DNA from: Dichotomocladium elegans
Lineage: Eukaryota; Mucoromycota; Mucoromycetes; Mucorales; Lichtheimiaceae
DNA length: 64,000 nt
Reading direction: 5' to 3'
Assembly: GCA_025716815.1 (NCBI GenBank)
Contig: JAIXMN010000036.1
Coordinates: 1-64,000, forward strand
Shown: positions 47,464 to 58,658 of the stretch, piece after piece
How positions within the stretch are numbered: position 1 is the stretch's first letter
How the letters are laid out: each line of letters begins with the position of its first letter
Program-made: the position numbers and the translations under genes
Notes under the pieces: generated by a model
What the model saw: only the letters and a program-made list of their open reading frames with translations
Database searches by the model: none
Told to the model about the DNA's origin: nothing

Positions 47464-49940
47464 ATAGATGAGACTGGAGCCGAGAGCAGCAGGAATGAGT
47501 CGCCTTGCCCAGTCTTCAATCCTTGCACAGGCTGCTGCACTGCGCCTTTCCCCTTTTGCACCCACGGCGTTGTTCATATGGGTGCGGAGACTGATCAAGA
47601 ATGCCGTTGTATTCTGAGCAAAGATATCCATCACGATCGCACGGCCTGATGGCTGAGCACAGTCCATCACTGTCTGGATCAAATACCGCTCTGTCTGGGA
47701 TATGAGCCGAGCTGTGAAATCTTTGGTGTATACAATGAGCAGAACGGATCATTGGACGAACGGCGACAGTTGTGTTTATAGATATGTACCATTCAGCCTC
47801 TCAGCAGAAGCAAGCGTTATAAAGTGTTTTGCGATGATATCTGAGATATTCGAATCAAGCTTATCACCCAGAATACCCGACAAATAGGATGTTATGAGAC
47901 CGCCAAATGCAGTTTCAACGAGGTAGCTGTTGTTGCTGTTCTTCTGCTCCTCCTCTTCTCCAGCCTTGTCGCCAGTACTAAGCAAAAGATTTGAATTTTA
48001 GCAACACGGGTTTGCCAACCGGTCGCACACACCGCTCAAGCTCACTTTAGGTGGATGGCTGCGTAAACAATACACTCGGCATATGCGTTGACAAAAATAG
48101 CCGAGTTTGACTTTGATATCACATCACTCGACGCCGCATCCCAAAAGCTCGTAAAGAAGCTTTCGTAAAATTTGGGAGCATTTCGCACTTGTGGTGGGTA
48201 ATTGGCGAGCAGGACCAGAATGCTAGGATAGCCAACACTCGCTGCCCCGTTCAAACCACCACGCAGGAAGTTATAAAACTTGGGCATGACTGGCTTCTTC
48301 TTACCGGCAACCAACCAAGCCTCCGGATACTCTATGTGTCAAGGAATGGTTAAGTACGAAGAATAGGGTGTGCCTGGCGGGCGGACGAGCGAGCGAGCAT
48401 CTTACCCTTGGTCAGCAAAAGAAGTGCATCCCACATGTCTGCGAATGCAGAGTACTCTTTCTCTTTTAAAACGCTTGCGAAGAAGGCCGGGCAAACGGTA
48501 TCCAGACGAGCAGCCAATGTCTCTATTGCGAGTATTTACATATCTCTTCTTTGCTCCCAGACATGATCTTACCTTTCCATCTTAACGACAACAACTTCAT
48601 AAAATTGTAGATAGCTTTACGGATCATTGGGCTCTCGTGTGACATAAACTTCCAAAGTGTCGGATTATCCAAAAGACCGTTATAGCTCTCCGTGTATTTC
48701 TCTAATTCCTCAAGAGGGATGCTATCGAGCAAGTACGAGAGAGTATAGAAGCAGCCAGCAATCACACGCGCGAATTTTGCAGCCATCTCCTCTTTCGACA
48801 CATGTCTTGGGTCGCCTGCAACAACGTGTATAGATCAGTAGTGGCAAAGGAAGAAGCCCCGTTAACGACTTACTTAATGTTTCTGGGGTTTTGTACAAGA
48901 GAATTTCGGTCAGATAATCAAGGATGTCCTTTTGACACACCTTTAGGACATTTTGCCGTTTATCCTCAGAAAAAACAGCCTAAACCCGGATCATCAATCA
49001 CACAGTTTAGATCCATGCCACTACCTCCTCTTCGACCTTCACTATTGCGGTTTACGCACCCCCCCCCCACACACACACACACACGCCGCATTTACCTCAA
49101 AGGTTTCTCGTGCACTCTTGGCCACGTCAGCGCTCGGGTCGAAAAAGGTAAGGATCCATGGACCAATAAACTCCTTGAGATGAGGTCCAAGCTTCTTTTT
49201 GGCGTAGGTAGCCACAAGATAGTGCACATGATTCGTCGCAAGACGCACGCGTCGATCGATGTCCATGGTGAGTTTCGCATACAACCGAGCCTAGTGGGGC
49301 GGGAAAACAACCTTTTTCATTAGCATGCTTTCTCACTCTTTTGCCACCCACCCACCTACCCACCTACCTACCTATTTGCGCGTGAAGGAGGTGGGTGGGT
49401 AGGTGGGAAATCAAGCCTTTTGCTCTCGTTTTGTTATCAATTTACCCAAGTGGAGATAACCGATAGAATCCCATCGGTATTGGCTCTCAAGTATGCCTCC
49501 ATCTCCTCCAAAGCTTTGAATTTGGTAATGGAATCGCGCTTGGCCAGCTTTTTCAAGATCACAACAAGTTCCGAGTCCAGGCTCGTTGCGTATGTCATGG
49601 CATCGGTGTCGGCTGCTGCGGTTGCGGTTGCGGCTGCAGGAAACGTCGATAGTGTAGGCATCGAGAAACCTGCCACGGACGGACCGGCAAATTGCGCGAA
49701 CCCGCCGAGATCGAGTGTGCCGAACGAAGCGCTACTACTGCTGCCGCTGATGCCGCCGCCACCGCCTGCGAGATCGGCTGCGCGGCTATATTTTGGAGAT
49801 CGGGAGGGTGACAAGTCCCAGACCGGATGAGATCATCTTCTTTCTAACAACAGAAACAGAACAGAGACAGTGCGTCATTACCTACTGCTTGCCGGCTTTA
49901 AGTTCCCCTTTTGTCTCGGTTGCTTGGCTGGTTTTCCCAT
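42685..49940 (-). CDS. LTN1: E3 ubiquitin ligase listerin (LTN1), ribosome quality control
   Basis: About 25 exons run from ATG 49940 (MGKPAKQPRQKGNLKP) to TAA 42685. The reading frame was followed through 18 exons to 44453 with consistent phases. One boundary between about 44210 and 44290 is unresolved. The expected product is about 1,700 residues. The N-terminal conserved domain is in exons 2-4 (ILKKLAKRDSITKFKALEEM, KLGPHLKEFIGPWILTFFDP). HEAT/ARM-type helices fill the middle, and IPKWHSAP with PLHEVSGYLFSWLIMFEHF precedes the RWD-like domain. The RING is at the very end: EDCTICYSIIS, CRTCKNKFHSSCLYK, then after a last intron WFRSSNSASCPLCRTVF. Ltn1 ubiquitinates nascent chains on stalled 60S subunits. 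Several introns contain CA, TA or CT microsatellites. Confidence 0.92.
43502..43531 (+). repeat. CT microsatellite in an LTN1 intron
   Basis: About 15 tandem CT units followed by a T run lie directly downstream, on the gene strand, of the donor after IPSLVR. On the transcript this reads as GA repeats just after a run of A. Confidence 0.9.
47401..47458. repeat. CA then TA microsatellite in an LTN1 intron
   Basis: A run of about eleven CA units (47404-47425) passes directly into about 16 TA units ending at the splice donor of the exon at 47460. On the gene strand the intron thus starts GTATATATAT. Confidence 0.9.
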
Positions 49941-50470
49941 TGCAGAAACATTCAATCGGGAATGAGAGAGACGCACCCAAAGGAACCCGCCCACACTCAC
50001 ATAAAAAAAAAGGCGCGCGCGCGCGCGGACACACACACACGCACTCACCCACAGACAGACACACACACAGACACACAGACACATGTAAAACTCAGCTGCT
50101 CTTGCTGGGAGTCCCCTTTTGACTGCGGTAGCAGCAGCAATAAATAATTCCCAATGCATCCCATGGGGTCACCGATTGCGCATAATAATTCTTCTATCCT
50201 TGTATAGCCTTGTCTTCATTTTTACGTTTGATAGGATCATCCCTTGTTCTTTTCCGACGATAATTAACCAACCAAACCTCACACCGATATGCGTATAACT
50301 GAGTGCCATACGACGCAAGGCAAACCGAGCACGCCATTGACGTTTCGTTTCCTCCGCCCTTATCCTGACTCTTTGTTGTCTCCCAGCTGCATGGGTACCC
50401 GATGGGTGAAAAAAAAAGAATATGGTTTTTTTTTAAAAAAAAAAAGGGAATTTAATTGTTTAGTAGATGC
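49941..50470. other. LTN1 promoter region and ERG24 3' flank
   Basis: About 70 bp upstream of the LTN1 ATG lies an alternating GC tract (50012-50027) followed by several CA/GACA repeats (50029-50080). An A-rich run sits at 50410-50450 near the ERG24 stop. No gene is supported. Confidence 0.55.
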
Positions 50471-52170
50471 CTAAAAATACATAGAAACTGGTTAAATAAG
50501 CTGAAGAAAATATAAGAAATATAGAAACTTTTTACCAGGAATGATTCGACTCTTCACGATGCTGCAGTACTTGTCCCAATCCTTGCCATACTTGATGCGG
50601 CACTGGTGATCATCCCGGCGTTCGCGATGAAGAAGCAAGATCCCAAAATAAAATGCGTAAAAGTAGGGCACAAAAGAGCCGAAACCGCATGGCAGACACC
50701 ATGCGAGTGCCATCAGCCAGTCGCCGAGATAGTTGATGTGGCGAGACATGCCCCACCAGCTTGAGATGATCAGCTTGGTGCCTCGCTCAGTTTTAAGGTA
50801 TTTGAGATCTTTAAGCGGGTGGGAAAGGTGAGAAACAGGCGTCGATCCTCCGGATGTGAAATGATATGCTTACGTCTCACTTTCGGGCCATCGGGATTCG
50901 TTCGGAACGCATTCTTTTGCGAGTTGGCGCTTCGGAAGATAAAGTATCCCAAGAAGTTGATGGCAAGAATGCCAACGAGCTCATAGTTGCTTAAATCGTG
51001 AGGGAAATCGACGAGATAGCGAGCCTGGAGAGTATAGAGCATCGGGACCCACGAGTACAGACCAAAGCCCAGCATAAAACCAAAGCCATCTACGTTGAGC
51101 AAATACGCTTGCATAAGCCATCCTAGCTATCGATCCAACACACACACACACACAAATATTCATTCCTTCCGACCTGTGGTGATATCCATCGTCGTCAAAA
51201 CAGCTTCCTCATTCCACAACGAATCGATGACATAAAATCCGTGGGCGGCGTTAACGAGGACCATCGAATTCGTAACACGGCCCAGGTCGATATATTGCTT
51301 CGCAGCAAAGCACAAGTTGAGGATGACCCAGCCGATCAGGCCAGGCCGAAGCTCAGTGAAAAACTTGATGTCAAAATCACCAATGCGTGGGTTCAACTCC
51401 CTGCCGATCATAAACTGCCAAGGGAGAAAAGGTTAAAAGAGATAAAGGTGATCGTTCAAAAGCCCACTTTTTCTTACATCATAGATCGGGTTACCCGAAT
51501 TCCCACCTAAGGCAAGAAGCGCACCAGGTTCGAAGCTCTTGAAGTAGCAAAAAATAGAAATCGCATAACTGAAGATTATCGATGCTGTGGCGAGACCAAT
51601 CCAATGCGTGTAGACAAACGTCAAAGGCTTAATACCGTCGTTGAGATGGCGCAGGAGGAAGATGATGGCAAAAATTGTGGTGTAGAAACTCGTGAAGCCT
51701 AAGAGCAAGACAACAATAAGCACCATCATAACAGACACGGCATCGAACGCTCCACACACACACACACACGCCAACTTACCATTCAGGCGGTATTTTAGAA
51801 TCACTCCATTGCGAAGCTTAGTGCCAGGCATGTAGTCACCCTGCAGGTTGTTATAGCAAACCGCTAGGAAGGCAACAAACGCGACATACACCACCAGTGC
51901 GAGCGGATCAAATAATTTATAAAACAGATCCGCTGTGAAGAGATTGGAGAAATACGCCGTAGGATTTTCTATCAGATACTTGGACGGGTAGCCAGTTTCA
52001 TCGCAGCAGACGGCAAAGAAGAGCACCAGTAGTGGCAGCACGGTGATGAAGAGAAATGCACCCACAGGTCCAAGGAATTCGTACGTGGTAGTGCGCGGAT
52101 TCAGTTCCTGTTCGCTCGAGGAAGAACTGGCATTCCCACCTGCATCCAGTTTCTTCCCTTTGGGGGCCAT
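50471..52170 (-). CDS. ERG24: Delta(14)-sterol reductase (C-14 sterol reductase)
   Basis: Six exons (52170-51780, 51698-51478, 51414-51174, 51089-50874, 50808-50536, 50487-50471) give 452 residues. The N-terminal [13 protein letters not shown] motif, [12 protein letters not shown] hydrophilic start, [60 protein letters not shown] and [20 protein letters not shown] are the signatures of the ERG24/TM7SF2/LBR reductases, all in multi-pass hydrophobic context. The enzyme reduces the C14-C15 double bond after lanosterol demethylation, using NADPH in the ER membrane. The final exon is only 17 nt and supplies the last residues (KSRIIP then VSMYF). A shorter alternative for intron 1 is possible because a TG repeat lies after the donor. 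The long acceptor at 51699 gives the family sequence RLNGFTSF and is preferred. Confidence 0.92.
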
Positions 52171-52809
52171 AGCAGATCAAAGCGAAATTCCCAAAGGATG
52201 AAGACGACATGGACGGTTTCACGCCTACCCCTACGCTATTTAAAGTCTCGAACTTTTTAAACGTTTCGAGCGCCGTTACTGGTGGATTTTTTTTTTTGAG
52301 GGGGGTTGGGGGGGGACAGAAACGAAGGTGCCTTCTGTGTCACGTCCGGTGCAGGATACCGACATTCATCAAACCAAGAGTTTTGAATGACAATGTTCAG
52401 CAAGTCTGGCTGCTGCTGCGCGTACTCTGTCGATGATCCAAAGATGAGCGGGTGAGGTAAATGGTTATAATTGGCCCTTTTGGGCTGTTTTTCTTCTGGA
52501 TATTCGCATCGATTGATGGATGCGGATAACCACTCCATGCAGATGGGAAAAAACATCCAGGATGTTCTTTGTTTTTCTTTTTCGGAACGCTCTATAGAAA
52601 TGAACAGTCCTGAGCCAGGAAGACCACGCTAAAGTCAGCCTGGGAATTACGGATAACAAGCGCGTGGACTCGATGGCTTATTGAATGCCTGATATCCCGA
52701 ATGTCTGTGAGATCCACCACGACGACTGAACCGATATTGTGATGAAAGTGCAAATGGTCAGGAGCAGGTGATATTATCGTCGATGACCATACATGCACCG
52801 GACATTTAT

Positions 52810-52840
<31 letters not shown>

Positions 52841-53184
52841 GCAGCACAAAGCTCTGGTTTGCCACCGGCGACCTATGCAACCGCTCGCTCAAGAGGATAC
52901 GCATGCCATGAGCGATTTTACGCTTCGGTCCATCCATTCCCTGCGTTCGCCCGGAGAAGACATGCGAGGAACAAGGTGAATTTCGGTAGAGCACATTTGA
53001 AGGTCACCCCGCCCCATTCATCGACAAAGCGTAGGCGGAGCACGATCCAAAAAAAATAAAGGCGTAGCTGCTCGGAAAGCTATGGGATGAAGCAGTCACC
53101 GTGCGACAGGAAGAGAGAAAAAAAAAGGCTGGTATCTGTCGAGCTAGACTCAAACGACTTTTTTCATACAGGACAGCTTCCACC
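52171..53184. other. Divergent region ERG24-TRM112, possible unrecognised small gene on minus strand
   Basis: The region holds about ten CAG triplets at 52809-52841 and a poly-G/T patch at 52287-52315. On the minus strand two stretches look coding-like but could not be joined. One at 52710-52600 contains GSVVVVDLTDIRDI and ALVIRNSQADFSVVF. One at 52510-52340 contains HPLIFGSSTEYAQQQP and LNIVIQNSWFDECRY. No start or family was identified. The plus-strand poly-Gln frame at 52793-53059 is likely just the CAG tract. Confidence 0.4.
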
Positions 53185-53716
53185 ATGAGGATCATTACAC
53201 ATAATATGCTTCAATGCCACGTCAAGAATTGCAACACGAATAACTTTCCTTTGCGCTTTGAAGATGTCCAGATCGATTTGATTGAGGCGGATTTTAATCC
53301 CGAATTCCTTATCAACGTGCTACCGAAACTTGAATGGTCGGCTCTTGTCAACACCGCACTACAGGTAATGAGATATCCAAGAGATAGCCTTTGAACCTGC
53401 TTTATATACACCTTGCTCATGTAATCGTTGCAGCTCGGCATTACCACACTCCCAGCTGAACTCCCAGAGAACGCATCAGAAAATGAAGAATTTTTGAAGG
53501 CCCTGCACGCTGTCATTCTTGAGGTAAGGGCGAGCGGGAGAATATCCGTAACGGTTTGATTATATAGGGTGAGCAGACCTTTGCTCATCGGTTGTCGGTC
53601 GACTCATCGTTTAGACACACGTACAACAAGGCAAGATGGTCTGCCCTAACTGCAACCACGAATACAAGATAAAGGACGGTATTCCAAACATGCTCCTTGC
53701 CGAACACGAAATTTAA
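53185..53716 (+). CDS. TRM112: Multifunctional methyltransferase activator TRM112
   Basis: Three exons (53185-53364, 53434-53523, 53615-53716) give 123 residues. The start MRIITHNMLQC is the family N-terminus. Four zinc-site cysteines are present: two in QCHVKNC (positions 11 and 16, as in yeast) and two in VCPNC near the C-terminus, followed by the conserved NHEYKIKDGIPNMLL. Trm112 is an obligate partner that stabilises several methyltransferases (Trm9, Trm11, Mtq2, Bud23 in yeast), acting on tRNA, eRF1 and 18S rRNA. None of those partners is in the window; Trm61, which is, belongs to a different complex. The gene is compact and its introns are ordinary GT-AG. Confidence 0.95.
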
Positions 53717-54094
53717 ACCGCATATCCGACCGCTTATTTTACTTTCGCACCGCCACAACAAAAAGAACTGGCGTAAAGGCTTATGGCGTAATAATACAAT
53801 AAACATCGCACGTAAATATTTCATTTCCCAACAATAAACTGTATAGAGTTCTCGTACCACAGCTAAGAATTGAAAGCTACCTCACAATCGCTTCTTCGAA
53901 CGCCGAGGAGAGAATCACAGCTCAAAATGTCAAAACCTCGTCAGGGAAATCGGTATAGCTTGATACTCTTTTCCATGATCCTCCTCTATCGAAAACCGGA
54001 ACTCGCCTGCAATCCCTGTTCCAATTCCACGTGTCTCGCGCAGGATATTCATTGGGGATACAATACTGGTCATGGACACAAAAGTCTCTAGTTT
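53717..54094. other. Intergenic between TRM112 and Tc1-like copy E
   Basis: 378 bp with AT-rich sequence and poly(A)-like signals ('aataaacatc', 53799; 'caataaactg', 53831). No gene is seen. Confidence 0.5.
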
Positions 54095-55765
54095 TTTTAT
54101 TGTGGAGGAAATGATATATAATATATCGTCATAGAATAAATCAAAACATAAAAGTTGGCGTATGGATAAAGAAGGCCGGAGACATCGCCGCTGATCAACA
54201 GAAATTATCAGCCCCCTTCTTAGTCTTTAACTTACCACGACGATAGCTAGGTCTGCCATTGCGGTAACCATGGCTGAAGGGTCGGAGGAAAGAACGAGGA
54301 GGGACGACGCCGGATCAACGACAACACCAGCGGCACAAGCAGACGAAGACAAAAGCACCTCGATGAAGCCATTGATGGGGGTGGGAACCTGCGTGAGTGT
54401 ATCCAAACCACGGTTCCATATCCTCTCCTCTCGAGGCGCTTGGGTTAAGCTAATATCATTGTCTACAGAGGATACGGAATATTAGAAGATTGCAGAATAG
54501 ACCGAGTCGGTACGATAGAGTAACCTATTGCGTTTTACTTTGCTCTCGACAACTGACAAAAACTACTCAATCGGATTGAGCTCACGCGAGTATCGTGGAA
54601 ACTAAACACATCGATATCCTCAGCCTTATGGATAGGTGCATTATCCGTTACCAAATAATAGCCCTTCATATGTTCATACTTATTCCTCTCGTTCATCATA
54701 ACCTTAAGGAAGCTGAGATAATGTCCAGTTACGATTCCTCTGCTCGTAACTTCAGATTGACCTGTCCTCTTTCTTTTCTTGATGGCTGTGGGAGCCTCAA
54801 GGTACATTTAATGATGCCTGATGCTGAGATTACTCCCAAGATTGTGGCTGTCTTTGCCCTTGTCTTTGGTATTGTGACCACGGCAGGAGTCGCTTTCTTG
54901 AACCATGGCATATTGCGTTTCATATTAACATGAAATCCAGACTCATCAAGAAAAGCGCAGTTTTTTTTTTCCTAAAGTCAATGTCGGTCCTGTCGTATTT
55001 GCGCACCCAGTCAAGGCATTCTTGGATCTTTGCAGCGCTATTCCTGTCTACAGCCTGAAACCGAGCCATTTTCAATGACAAGTTGCATTCGCTTTTCATA
55101 AATCTATGGAGCGTCGTTTTTGATACTCTGAGACCCTCCAATCTTTTGAAGCAGTTGCTCCATCAGCTGCTCTGGGAAAATGGATGGATTCTCATCAACG
55201 CATTCTAAAATAATGCTCATATGCGCTTCATCGAGGGTACGCAAACGACCCCTCGCGTTAGGTTTCTTAAAGATGCTGTTAGGGTCTTTCTCGCACTGTA
55301 ATGCCCATCACTAGGCCGAGCGTACATGAATTTCAAGCTGTTTTTCAGCCGCTGATGCAATCAAGACCTTCTCAAACATCCATTTGAAAAAAATCTGACC
55401 TTGTCTTTGTCGATGTATATTGTGTAGTCTCGCCTAAAGTCTGCTTCTACCATCTGAATATCTGTATCCTTTCGCGTAGTAGCAAGGTTAAGGTTACTAC
55501 TGCAAGCTAGACTACGTAGATATTTTGAGTGAGAACGACGGGATTGAAGAGCGTACATTTCCTCATCGACGACATGACCTTGCCCATCGTCGTAAAAAAA
55601 AAGATTGCTTATTTTCAGAAAAAGTAAGATAGGTATAAAAGAAAAGACTAACCTTGATAGACATGGAATCCTTTTTGCACGACATCTTTTTCTGTACAGA
55701 TACTGCTAGAATGCGACTTCAATTTTGGGAAAAGGTTGCATGTAGCTTTTTTTTTTTCGGGGTGT
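54095..55765 (-). mobile_element. Tc1-like DNA transposon, full-length but decayed (copy E)
   Basis: The left end (54100-54260) has 'cgtatggataaagaaggccgg' in shifted form, 'atcagcccccttctta' and 'cttaccacgacgatagct', as in copies B and D. The right end (55675-55745) has 'cacgacatctttttc' and 'aatgcgacttcaattttggg'. The copy has the same layout as copy B but has diverged by many substitutions and several small deletions, so it is older or faster decaying. Confidence 0.7.
54535..55610 (-). pseudogene. Tc1-like transposase, inactivated, copy E
   Basis: Recognisable blocks are VSKTTLHRFMKSECNLSLKM (about 55125-55070), the first-Asp region broken by a frameshift in a T run at 54960-54970, and MPWFKKATPAVVTIPKTRAK. 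The glutamine codon of copy E at KRKRTGQSEVTSRG stands where copies B and C have the stop. VTDNAPIHKAED follows, then a deletion that removes about a dozen residues before the Glu region. The enzyme cannot be functional. The absence of the B/C stop here shows that stop arose in the B/C lineage. Confidence 0.75.
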
Positions 55766-56524
55766 GGGGAGTGTTTTAATGCTTGCCCCAGTGTCTGAGG
55801 TCGGAATTCAGGGACAGGTTTCCACGCCCTGGGAGTGAAAACAAGGGCATATGCATGGAAATGAGGCTTTATTTCTGCTGCTTACCTCCACCCCTTACCA
55901 TCCTTTGTTCAACGCAACAGCGCGGCACTGAGAGGAAAAGTTATACGACGCAATTTCTGGGCACTATGGGTCATCGCTTGATCCACGACTTCGTATTGCG
56001 TGCATTCAAGGGCGGCAGCAGGCAGATACACGCAAACTATTGTACTTCCACGTTTAAAATAATATTGACAACATAAGATTATCTCTAAGCGCGCCGAGAG
56101 ATTACGTACAGGCTGGGTTCAGAGACGGGGACGGGCGAGAATCCACAGCATATCATGAAGACTGTGGCAATCCAGCAGAAGAAAGAGCTTGCAAGATCCC
56201 ACCGTCCGTCCTTGAAAGCATCAAACCAGCGGTTGGAGTGAAACAGCCCAACGGAGAATGCGCAATTTTATTTTAAATTTTAATATTTTTACTATATACA
56301 GTAGCTAGGGTGTTTGAAATGCAGAGAGAGTGCCTGCACTCTTCTGTAGACCACACTGGGCCTACCTGTGATCACGTGCTGTTAGAACTGGGGGCCGAGA
56401 TGGAGGGATCCCGGAGGTGGATGGTCGCCTTGGTGCGGTGTTGTTGTTGGTACTGGTATGGCGGGGCTGTTTCATATGACAATAATAGCCATGCTCAGAG
56501 GATATGGTACCAACCCGACCAAAT
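55766..56524. other. Intergenic, no gene seen
   Basis: 759 bp between copy E and the 3' end of the cyclin gene. Frames at 55783-56076 and 56310-56546 have no family resemblance. An AT-rich patch lies at 56265-56305. Confidence 0.45.
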
Positions 56525-57996
56525 TCACGACACTACCTGTTTCTGATGAGCTTGATTAGTACTAGTACTAGTAGTAGCAGCGTTCCGCCGCTCTAGGCGC
56601 TCAATCAGCTTATATCCTTTCATGATCTCGGTGATAATGCCTATGAACGCTAGCAATTAATCTCCAAAAGCTTAGGACTGTACACTCTTGAATCCGTTTT
56701 TTACCACTCAAGTTTGCGGAATGACTATCAATAAAGTGAGCGAAGGAATGTGCATTCGTGGGCAATTCCTGACGTTGATCTCGATAGGCTAGGCATATGC
56801 ATGCTGCTGCAATCAGTTTCGGGTCATAAAGAAGGCATAATGGCAATCGCATGCTATGGGCAGATTTGTATGTCTCAGTGCCAAGGTAATCGTTGCGGTA
56901 GCTTCTTACTGAAAAGGTTTCAATGCAACCCACCTGTCGTTGAGGAACGCGAGGGCTGAGTGTGCGACAGATTCATCCGCTACATGACACCATATCCATC
57001 AGTTAACGTTTGCTGCGGATGTGTACAAAGCAAATGTTCACCTTCCGTTTGTGCCAACATATCAATAAGAGGCGTATAGGGATGATTGAGCGCGATATCG
57101 AAACATAAGGTCTCAACCAAGATCATCTCATATTGAAGGATCCCCTCGCGCAGACTATGGAAGAGCTATAAACCGTGCATGTCTGAGCGATTGTCTGTGC
57201 GTTTTTATATATGTGCGGTTACACGTGCTTTTTAGGCTAGGTACTTGCCTTGGCATGATCTTCACTATGGTTATTTGGGCCAAGTATGTTGAGCATTGTT
57301 GATCCGACAACATCATTAATATTACGGAAGGACTCCTCCACCTTGCATGCAAAATATAGACAGCATGCTGCCACAACCTGAATATAGCTCACGAGTCAGT
57401 GATATGACATTTTCCAACCGTTTAATCATACGAGGAGTCACAATAATAATACAACCAACCTCGAGCCTGTAATGGACAAACGAGTGCTGCGTGAAGAAGC
57501 GGTGAAAGAATGTCATTGCGGTAGCCAATGTCGGCAGAGGTCTAAAACGTCTGTGTTAGGATTTCGGTTCCTTTCTCCATAGCAATAGAAGACTGAAAGC
57601 TGGACGGTCCGTTCTGGCGCACAGAGCAGAGGCAAAGAGCAATGTGTCAAGAATTGATCATGATCAAGCAACTTACACTTCAAGTCTTGCACCAATGGCC
57701 TGAATGAGAATGCAGCCAGTCAATCGACGGAGCCATTCCTCTTCAAGGGACATTCCGCCATACGTGATGGAAGGGAATTGGTATAGTTCTTCTGGTGTGA
57801 ATATCCACTGTTTTGAGCAACATAGCCATCGAAGCGTCAGTAGGGCTTTCAAGTTATAAATAAGCAGCACGCAAGTGTAGAAGAATAGAGCGGGGGGAAA
57901 GGGAGGAAGAGGGTTGGGAGAAAAAGAAAATGAAGAGCAAGGCATTGCGATTGCTACTGAATTACAGAATGGAGTGAAGGTACCTACCTGATCCAT
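56525..57996 (-). CDS. Transcription-type cyclin (cyclin T/K-like)
   Basis: Eight exons (57996-57988, 57807-57677, 57541-57460, 57377-57249, 57165-57042, 56979-56934, 56853-56705, 56649-56525) give 264 residues. The start MDQWIFTPEELYQFPSITYG and the first cyclin fold (LATAMTFFHRFFTQHSFVHY, AACCLYFACKVEESFRNIND, ILQYEMILVETLCFDIALNH) match cyclins of the T/K group. The second fold has FLNDSMRLPLCLLYDPKLIA and AAACICLAYRDQRQ. Such cyclins activate CDK9- or CDK12-like kinases that phosphorylate the RNA polymerase II C-terminal domain. Assignment to the Pch1/Bur2 or Ctk2 orthologue is not certain. The first exon holds just three codons, and the intron at 57166-57248 is GC-AG. Confidence 0.85.
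57166..57248 (-). other. GC-AG intron of the cyclin gene
   Basis: The donor reads AAG then GCAAGTACC and the acceptor TTTATAG. Joining in phase 0 gives NHSEDHAK then LFHSLREG. A GT donor two bases into the sequence (GTACCT) would put the next exon out of frame. Confidence 0.7.
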
Positions 57997-58658
57997 GATC
58001 GAGAATCGCTGTGGTGTACGAAGCGTGTCGAAAGAAGCAGATTTCTTATTCCGGTTGTATTTTATTCTGTTTCCTTAACGCACCTCCCCACCCCCCAACT
58101 CCACTCACACCCCCTAATTATGCGCGGCCTTAGAATAAGTGATAGGCAGCAGTTTTGTGTTCTTCCGAAAAGGGGACTGGAACAGTTTGCCTTTAGCTAC
58201 AATTCCATAGTCCCCAAAGAACGAGTGTGGCCAATAGCATACCATGGTACTGTTCCTTTGAGGCCATCTTGGGCCTGACGAGAAGAGGCCAAAATCTGTC
58301 CCTAGACCTCTGGGTCCTTTGGATGGCTGAAGCCTGGAGGATGGGAGTCAACATGGATCTTTCGGGTTATTGCGACTGGCGTATATTCTATATGCAGTCA
58401 TCGGCTCCGGATAGAACTCGAAGTTCTTATTTGTATGCCTATACTACAATGTACACCATAATAATAGCGTCGCTCCCTTTAGGGCATGAATTCCGGAGTC
58501 AACCTTACCTAATTTCAAGCCACGATCGCCCAACTGTGCAAAGAATTTCCTCAAATGGACCCACACATCTTTTTTTTTTTTTTCGCGACACATGAGTTGA
58601 GTCGACAGCTTTCCCTTTCTTTTACCCTTTTCTTTTTTTTTTATTTTTCCGTAGGCTT
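57997..58658. other. Divergent promoter region between the cyclin and the S28 peptidase
   Basis: 662 bp. A plus-strand frame at 58227-58595 resembles nothing and ends in a poly-T tract. Long T runs at 58569-58582 and 58632-58645 precede the peptidase ATG. No gene is supported. Confidence 0.5.

Noticed and set aside
51750..51779. 30-nt first intron of ERG24
   Set aside because: A better acceptor at 51699 gives a normal intron and the family sequence RLNGFTSF.
52793..53059. Poly-Gln protein on the plus strand
   Set aside because: The frame is only a CAG tract followed by sequence without family resemblance; no splice or promoter support.
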